Assembly (NCBI GenBank): GCA_014607495.2
Contig: CP053157.1
Location: forward strand, 2,232,001 to 2,296,000
DNA: 64,000 nt
Direction of reading: 5' to 3'
Source: Carposina sasakii
Lineage: Eukaryota > Arthropoda > Insecta > Lepidoptera > Carposinidae
In this document: positions 51,501 to 60,500 of the stretch, piece by piece
Layout: every line of letters begins with the position of its first letter
How positions within the stretch are numbered: the first letter of the stretch is position 1
Program-made: the position numbers and the translations under genes
The notes under the pieces: generated by a model
What the model saw: the letters and a program-made list of their open reading frames with translations, nothing else
Databases searched by the model: none
What the model was told of the DNA's origin: nothing

Positions 51501-54500
51501 TACGGCGCAGGTGACGCACAGATATGACACGATACGAGTATGACGTGAAGAATACACGGTAACTCCGCTGTCAGCACGTTCTATATACACACACGTACGC
51601 ACCCGGGTCGGTGAACAGCTGCGGCGCACCGCGCGCTAGCACCGCCAGCGCCTGCCGCACGCCGACCACCGCGCGCTGCGCGCTGCGCAACTCCGCCGTC
51701 AGCACGTTCTCGCGCGACACCTTGCACGACAGGTAGTAGTGCACCATCTGGAAATACAGCTGAACTTTAGCACTGTAGGGCAAGCATGAACCATTTTACG
51801 CGGCGCGCCGTAACACTTATCGACTCGCTAGCAAAATCTTTGAGATATGCCAGTTGGCCAATAGCGTTACGGACTGAAATATTTTTTTTATTATTTAATC
51901 TCTCCGACCGTTTTCAGCCATGACCACTTCAACTAGTCCTGACGTGCATGCGCATGAATATGGCTAATATACTCTTTCATGGCGAGAGCTTAAAAGGCAC
52001 TTCTTATAACCATTGGGGTATCACCGTGATGCCAACTCCAGTGAAGCGGTACTCACGTCGGGCGGCAGACGATGCGGCGCGTAATGAGCCACCGCCCGCG
52101 CCGGGTCCTGGCACGCGTCCGCCGCCGCCGCCGCACCCGCCGCTAGCGCGCACACACCGAGCCAGCACGCCACTAGCGCGCCCAGGGCGCCCACCTGGTA
52201 GGAAATACAACTATTCAGAATTCGTCGGTAAAGTATGAGCTGAAATAGAAAAATCATGAACCAGGCACACCTAACTGATGGTACACACTAAAATATCGCG
52301 GTCTTCGATATTGTTCAGCAGTTATAGTTGTTTACGACTGAAACACAACTTCAAAGCACCAGACTCACATAAGCACACAGTACAACAAAGCAGCAATAGC
52401 GCGCGCTATTGCCTATTTGTTGTATACAGCCAGTATTTGTTAGTTTACATTTGGGACACCCCCTTAAAATACCAGGCACACATAACCGCACAGTACTCGC
52501 ACAAAGCAGCAGCAGCGCCCATCGCGACCGTCGTCTATAGACCGTCACACTATCATATAGCCGGTATTTATTAGTTTATGTTTAAAACAGAGCACCTAAG
52601 TACCAGGCCCACATAAAACACCAGCAGGCTTTGTTTGCAAGTCTCTGTCTGCAAGTTTGTAGTTATTTGTACCTAACACATCCTGAAAGTACCAGGCCCA
52701 CATAACCGCACAGTACACGCATATAGCAGCAGCATTGCGCCCCACAAACTTCAATCGCAGCAGTTATTTGTTTGAATCGCATTCTTAAAGTACCAGGCAC
52801 ACATAACCGCACAGTACTCACACAGAGCAGCAGCAGCGCGCGCCGGGAGCGCCGCGCCGCCGCCGCCAGCAGCGCCACACACACCGCGCCGCCGCAGCAC
52901 CAGCCGCCCATGCCGCCCGCCCAGCGCACCGCCTCCCACACCCAGGCGCGCTGGAAGCAAAGGACACCAATGTTAAACTACCGAATCGAAAGTACACGAA
53001 ATAAACCTAAAAATCTCTCATATTTATACGGCTGGGTGAAACTGTTATAACCGAGGTATTTATTGTGCCTGTGCTGATGCGACGATTCACTAGAATAGTA
53101 ATAATCAATAGTGGAACTCGGGGGCGATCTCTCAGTCGATAAGCTAACAACTTGCCATTTATCTTCTACATCTAACTGTGGGATCTCCTTCGTGATCTAG
53201 CGGTTATGGCTACCCCATATTTGAGAACACAGGCGCATGGAGATATATAATCAGAACAAAGGTAAAACCAACCACAACACATATATAACGATTAATCAAG
53301 CCAACATACATATAATCACGCCTATAGTTATCCCTTACGGGATAGGCAGAGCACCAAGGGCCGATAGAACCACATGGTACCACTTCTGACCAATTGTAAG
53401 GGTATAGTTGAGATGTACAAGTTCGGTTAGTAGTGACAGGTGGTCAGCCCATAGCCTACAAAACACCAAGACCCTCTTGTCCCTCTACTGACTTGTACAG
53501 TATGCCCGGGAAGAGAAGCAGCTGTAGTATTATACTTTTTTTTTTCACTCCCAGAGCAGCATAGAAGACTCATAATCGAGCCAACATTCTCTATCTATAA
53601 CCATACTCGTACATAACTAACACATAAACACGAACCTTCATAAAAGCGTCCAGATTGAGTTGCGCGAGCGGCCGCCTAAGGTTATCAGCGGCGCCGGCGG
53701 CAGCACTGGCATTATTTCTCAAAGCAGACAACGCTCGCAGTAGCGTGCCCAACGCGGTCTGGTTGGCCACGGGCGCGTCCAACGCGTCTGCCAAGCGGGC
53801 TAAAGGTTGGCGTGCGCGGGAACCCATCGCCTCGCCTAGTATACTCGACTGCAATCAAAATACGAGTAGTTGCGGTGTGTTAGACGCAAGATATATAATA
53901 AATGGTACTAACATCGCGTGTTTCCCGCGACTAATCTAATCCAGAGGCTCCAATCAGACTTGATGGTTAAGCTGGAGGTCTTTTTTCTCTGACACACGAG
54001 CCGTTAAATTGGAAATACTTTTTAGATACAACCTTCATCCTTCACCTTCATCCAGATCTTGCTTGCATACATAGAGATGCTTAAAATGTGTCTAAAAGCA
54101 ATGAAATTTTGGAAGCGCCATTATTATTGAATGACCGGATCTCAGTTTTATATGATCAACTTTTTTCAGTTCTCTTGAAAGAGAAGACAAGCTGTATCTA
54201 ACTTAAAATAAAAGTCTGGCTATTCATGGCTTAATCGCGAAACCCTTGACACATGATAACGTCTTCATGGGATTCCAAAGAGTAGGAAAGATCCTATGCC
54301 CTGGTCATTATCATTTGAACCATAGGAATTCCACTGCTAAACATAAGCTTCCACCATCTTTAGATACATACATACAAACATGAAATCACGCCTCTTTCCC
54401 GGAGGGGTAGGTAGAGATCACGGGTCTCCACTTGCTACGGTCCTGACACGCTTCTTTCGTTTCATCTACTTTTATGATATTCTACATATATACAAGCTCG

Positions 54501-57500
54501 TCGGTTTAGGGTACTCTTGACTTGACCTTTCCCTATAATTTCACCATGTTTATCGGAGAAAGTCCGACGAGGTCTTTTCCTTTCAACCCTTCTATCCACC
54601 CTTCCGTTGTACACTTTCTTTGTCAGTCTACTTTCCACATACTGAAACCACCTCAACATCTCTCAGATACTGTAAATAAATTACCTGGTTCTTAACAGTG
54701 TTGACGAGCGCTGCCAGCTGGTTGCCAGCCTGGATGCTCTGCAGCATCGCGTTGTGGAGGTCGTCGTTGCCAAACAGCCCGACGCCGATCGCGCCGCAGC
54801 AGAGAACCGATAGGAACATCAGGGTCACCTGGAAACGCACGTCACAATCTTAGTCCATGCGGGGTCAAAGTGATACGTCTTGGAGTAGGTAAGTGTTGTA
54901 AAATAGTAACCTAGCTCGTGAGTCGGAAAGCTCGTAAAACCGTTGGTACTATGCATGATCTCTTTAAGGAATAGAGACTGGCCGCCATCACCGAAATAAG
55001 GTCGGAGTCATTATTATCATCATTAGGTAACTGTGCCATATATCTAGTACCAACTACAGAGCGTTGTCTTATAAAAAGTGTTTTCGCACCTCAAGCAAAT
55101 ATCAACCACTTAAAGCAAATGCGTAAATTTATATTTAATTTAAACCGCGAGTTAACATATATGTCATATTGCATCTTCTTATATGAACAGAAAAAGATTT
55201 CGTTAGTGACAGACGTCGTTCAAATTGATGTATTATTAAATATTGATTCCGTCTTGCTTTTTTCACATAAAGAGAAAGAGACATCGTGTGTGTCAGACGG
55301 ACGCCATTTTCAATTAAATTTAGATTTAACATTTGTTACAGGAGGGCCTTGCTTTAGTTTAGGACGAATACATATAATAAATAACATTTTATGTATAATA
55401 GTGATAATTATTCTACATTTGCACCTAACACACATACGCGCAAATTAATTCATAACAATAACACCACTTATTTCAGAATATGAATCATTATGGTATACCC
55501 AAACAATTATTAAACGCTTCTAACACACCTGGGGTATGCATTAACTTCACGTTTACCGTGAAAACAATAAATATTTATGTTAGTCTGAGAACATCCAGTA
55601 TTTAATCCTACTGCATCGAATAATAGCCAATCCTAGAATTATAGGTATTGCCGTACTGTGGAAATTCTTCAAAACTTCAAATTGCCAAAGGAAATTCTTG
55701 GGTACTTTAGGTGCAACGTCCGATATCTAACATTAAATTATCGTTTTAATTTTATTATTGATTCTACATCACATGGCTCATGGTTTGTAGACCATGAGCC
55801 AAATTTTTTGAACTCATGGTGGACCATGAGAATCTTCATCATCACCAGGGATGACTTTTTTACTTACTTTATTTACTATTTCCTTACAAAACAAAAAGAA
55901 TACCATCAAAAGTTTTCTCCGCGTCGAAATCGTACTCGAATCCTAGACTGTGAGCTTCCCACGATCTTAAACTCATTAAACTTATAGCTAAACAATTAAA
56001 ATATATTGTATATCTGCGAATAGCCTGTGAAAACAATCAAACTCTCAAAGATATCTTATTATAATACTAATTTAATCAACACATGTGACGAGATCTTCTC
56101 AATGTGTACTACATGTCTGCTTCGCGTTTGGTTATGCGTTAATGACGAGTTGGGAGAAAATTGTATTTTTATTTACACTTACAGCAAGACTCTGAGTGCA
56201 TTCCGTCTGTAAATTGATGTCCGATATAGCAGTTAGGCCCTATAACTTTTACATCAGAACTGGAATTTTGAGTTGGCAAAATCCCAATAAGAAAATGCCG
56301 TTGACGAGTAACTACTAGCCGACTTGCACTCTCTCGGATACTATGTTGGCTATGTTGTATGTTATCTAAAAAGAACAAGACAGCATGCGTACTGTGCGGG
56401 AATGAGAAAATTTCACTGCTTTAAGCCCCATTGGTGTAGTGTAGCAAATGGGAAATCCTAGATAATTTGCGAATTTGTACATATGATATCTTGCTTTTTT
56501 TATATAAAGAAATATTTTTTTATATCAAGAAACGTCCTGTCTGGTAGACGTCATTCAAATATTGTCAGACACATATAAAGTTAAACGTCTATTACTGAAT
56601 TTAAAAATATAGACTTTCATTATATTAAACTAGACCTCAACAAAAATAATAGCATCTCTGTACATCTTAATACATACTCGTACAGTCACTATAGGTATAA
56701 TGACGCATCACCAATAAACATAGAGCACAATTTGACAGCAGCCATGTAGTACCACAGTACTTAGCACATGTGTAACAGAATGTGGGTCTCGGTCAACGGC
56801 CCACATATCGGAAGGGGAATGTGAATGTGCGCGGGATTATTATCCAGTTTACTTACGAGATAATGAGATTAGCTTAGATAAGTTTTACCATATACAGTAA
56901 GCTTAGGTATACTGTAATTTTTTTCTGGTTTTATTCCACTTCTGACCATGAGGATAGGCGTGTAAAAAGACCGCATTATGCAGTTAAATGTCAACAAAAA
57001 TCGGCGCATATCAAACAGCCATCGTAGTAAATTTACTACTACCTACAGGATGTTTGTGACAGCTAGGCAAATATTGATATGGCTACTTCAGACCATGATT
57101 CGGGGCGGAAACCACTGAAAAATTTCGCAGGAAAATTTCAAAATTTTCCGACACTTTTTTTTTTCATTTTTCCAGGAAAAAAATTGTAGTGTAGTTCGTT
57201 TAAGTAGGTCTTAGATAATGACTTAAAGTGATCTAAAAAACAGCAATGTATCACACAATAACCAATAAGCCATTTTAGCTAGTCACAGGATCACCCGATA
57301 CAATTAGCGCGGAAAGCAAACATTGCGGATAATCAAATTAAAAGTACTTGTTCAGTATTTCAGTTTTTCCCTGGCTGTCACACACATCCTGTATAGGTAA
57401 GAGCAAACGAATTTGAATTAGTAGAATTTCCGTTTTTAGTCTGCAAATTCTACAAATTCAAATTCGTTTGCTTATATATTATAACTATATATATTATACA

Positions 57501-60500
57501 GGGTATTTTTTGGTCGTCAACGTTTTTGAATACCACGCATTCTCCTCATCATCACGAACATTTTTCTCCATGGAAGCATACCTGGGAAGTGTCTGGTTTC
57601 CAAGATATTGAGGTCTAAAGTCTACTTATCAAGTTGCATTTTTTGGCAGAAATGCATGTAGGCATGACTAACAAACATCTTTCCCGAAGAAACGTTGGTT
57701 AAATTCCAAACATTTCCTATCAAAAATCCAAGGCAAAAGTTACAGCGCGCGGTGGGTAATGCTACGAGTAGTTCTACTCTAGCTTCTCGCGCGAAGCACA
57801 CTACCTAGGCTAACCTAGAAACCTACACTAGGCTACACTGGCAGCAACAACCAACACGAAAAATCCAGCTAAGACAAAACTACTACTTTGTTACTAACAC
57901 AAAAAAGTTAGTTCTTATTATTAATTAAGTAGGTACCTACCTACATTTACGATCGTATTCTTAGTGGAAAAGTTCGAGGACACACAAATGAGAGATGGTG
58001 CACAATACCTACTAGGTATGACAGGAACGTGGTTCGCTAGCGATCAGCTGATTGCCCGGTCGGGCTCTTGCCGGCCATCGATCGAAACTTCTCCAGTTTC
58101 CAGTGTCTATTTCTTACTAATCATCATAACATACAGCAATAACCTAGCTAGGTACGAGTAGGCACACTAACTTGAAAGTACAGTACGTACTGTGTAAATT
58201 ATTAATAATAGTAGTAGGTACTATTGACTACCTACGCGATACGCGGGAAACATCCTTAATTTAGGCTCTTTCGAGCTAACTAAGCTAAGTTACAATCGAG
58301 TAAGTAAGTAGGTAAGTACCTTTTCTAGGACAAAAATCACGAATCACAAACTTCTTCATCAATAACTTCTTCAAGTTTAATAAAATGACGAAGTCACACA
58401 TAACATAAATAACGGAAAATTAATTAAACACCATTGTCAAAATTAACGTAACAACAGAAAGAAATTCGTCTGTTTTAGCATTTAGGTATCGAAATCCGAA
58501 CGCTACTACGCTAGAAAGTGGCACGTGTAACGCTGCCCGCCCTTGAACCTGTACGCGAACTCGAGCGGTATCCTTTGACCAGCCGACAAGCATCGCGCGC
58601 GCGCCATCTCTCGCACATTTACCGAGACTAATGTTCAATACATTAGTTAAGATATGGTTCGTTTAGGTACCTACTCAAGCTTCAATCACATTCTATTCAA
58701 AAATAGCTGTTATGCTAAAGACACACCGTACCAGCGCGTAGGTAGATACCTAAATACCGGCTACTTAGGTACTCTCTCTAGTAATAACAAACAACACGAA
58801 ACCTAGGATAAAACAAAACCGACAAACGTAAGTAAAGTTTAATTATTTATTACAATACTCCGTGATTATTATAACCTACACTTGTATTTTTTGAGGAAAC
58901 CTTTGGTAGTATGTAGTATGTAATGGTACTTTAGGTATTTAGCTTGTCCGTACTTTGTTTTCAATGAATGAATGCGATTGAAGTTTGAATAACACAATCA
59001 ACATCCTTGATCACAATAATCAAAAACTTCTTCAACCTTCTAAAATCGACAAGTCACATGGCACACCACACGGTCTGTGTATTGCTACGGTATAATCGAA
59101 GGAAATGCAGCGTTAGCTCTTCGTGAGTACGCACACAGCACTTTAAGCAATCAAAAGACTTCTGAAATGCAATTCCTTGCACAATCTTTAATATTGATAA
59201 TGTCCTAAAATACTAAATCGAGTAAACACAAACCTAGTTGGATGAATTTTTGTGCGCGCCGCTGCACAGTGGGCTAGGATTGAAAAAACGGGAATTACGG
59301 ATCGAAGTGTGCGAATCGCATCGAATTTTTTTCTGTGTACTCATTTTATCAAAACAAACAACTTTTATTTGAAAAACTTTTCTAAAAAAGTTCATTTTCA
59401 AACTTTAAAAAAGATTGAATTTTTTTTTGTATGGGGTAAAAGTGTTAGCAGTGGCGGTTTATAAGGGTTAAAGTAGAGTTGACGGCCGACATTTCATGCC
59501 TTGGAATTTATGTTGTAAGTCTGCCGCCTTGGGCTTCACGTGACCTAGACCATCGCCATACAAAATGTATGGGGACCATTGACTTCAATCTTTTGTTAGC
59601 TGTTGTGGTTAGTGGGCGTGTTAGAAAAGATGACGGCAAATATTTTATGCTTTGGAGTCTACTTAATAAGTCGTCCGCCTTGACGTCCACAGGAGTCCCA
59701 CAGGAAATTTCCCATACTAAATGTATGAAAAGTATCGACTTCAGCAAATGTTGGCTATGGCGGCTAGTGGAAGTCATGGAAGAGATGACGGCTGATATAT
59801 ATTTGGTGCCTTGCAGTCTCTGTAATAAGTCTGCCGCCTTGGCCTTGACAGGACTTAATAGTTCCCCAATAATAAATGTTGTATGGGAAGCATCCATTAA
59901 AATGTAATGTTAGCTGTCATGGCGGTTAGTGAGAGTTATAGAAAAGGTGACGGCTGACATGTCGTGCCTGGGAGTCTACTTAATAAGTCCACCGCCTTGC
60001 CCTCAACAGGATTTAGAAGCCAATATTTGATAAAGTCGATACTCCCCATACATTTAGTATGGGGAGTATCGACTTTATCAAATATTGGCTATAGCGGCTA
60101 GTGGAAGTCATAGAAGAGATCTACTTTAACCCTAACTAACCGCCACTGCTAACACTTTTACCCCTTTCGATATTTACAGTTTTTACTTTTTCTCCATACA
60201 AAAAAAAAACAATTTTTTTTTAAGAAAAGTTTTTCAAATAAAAGTTGTTTGTTTTGATAAAATGAGTACACAGAAAAAAAATTGACGTGATTTGCAAACT
60301 TCAATCCATAATTCTCATTTTTTTCAATCTTAGCCCCTAGCCCCCGTGCGTTGTGTCCTTGTCTTGAAGCTAGTTCTCTATGTAGTCTGTGCATTGAAGA
60401 AATAATTATTTTTAAAATTCAGTTCCGGTCTGTGCGTCACAGGAGATGTGCGCATGCATATCCATTTTTTTTTTGCGAAATAAGTAGTAATAAATACAAT

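Noticed and set aside
55119..55448. 109-codon frame in tweety intron 2
   Set aside because: AT-rich composition, no domain, no splice context, no codon bias.
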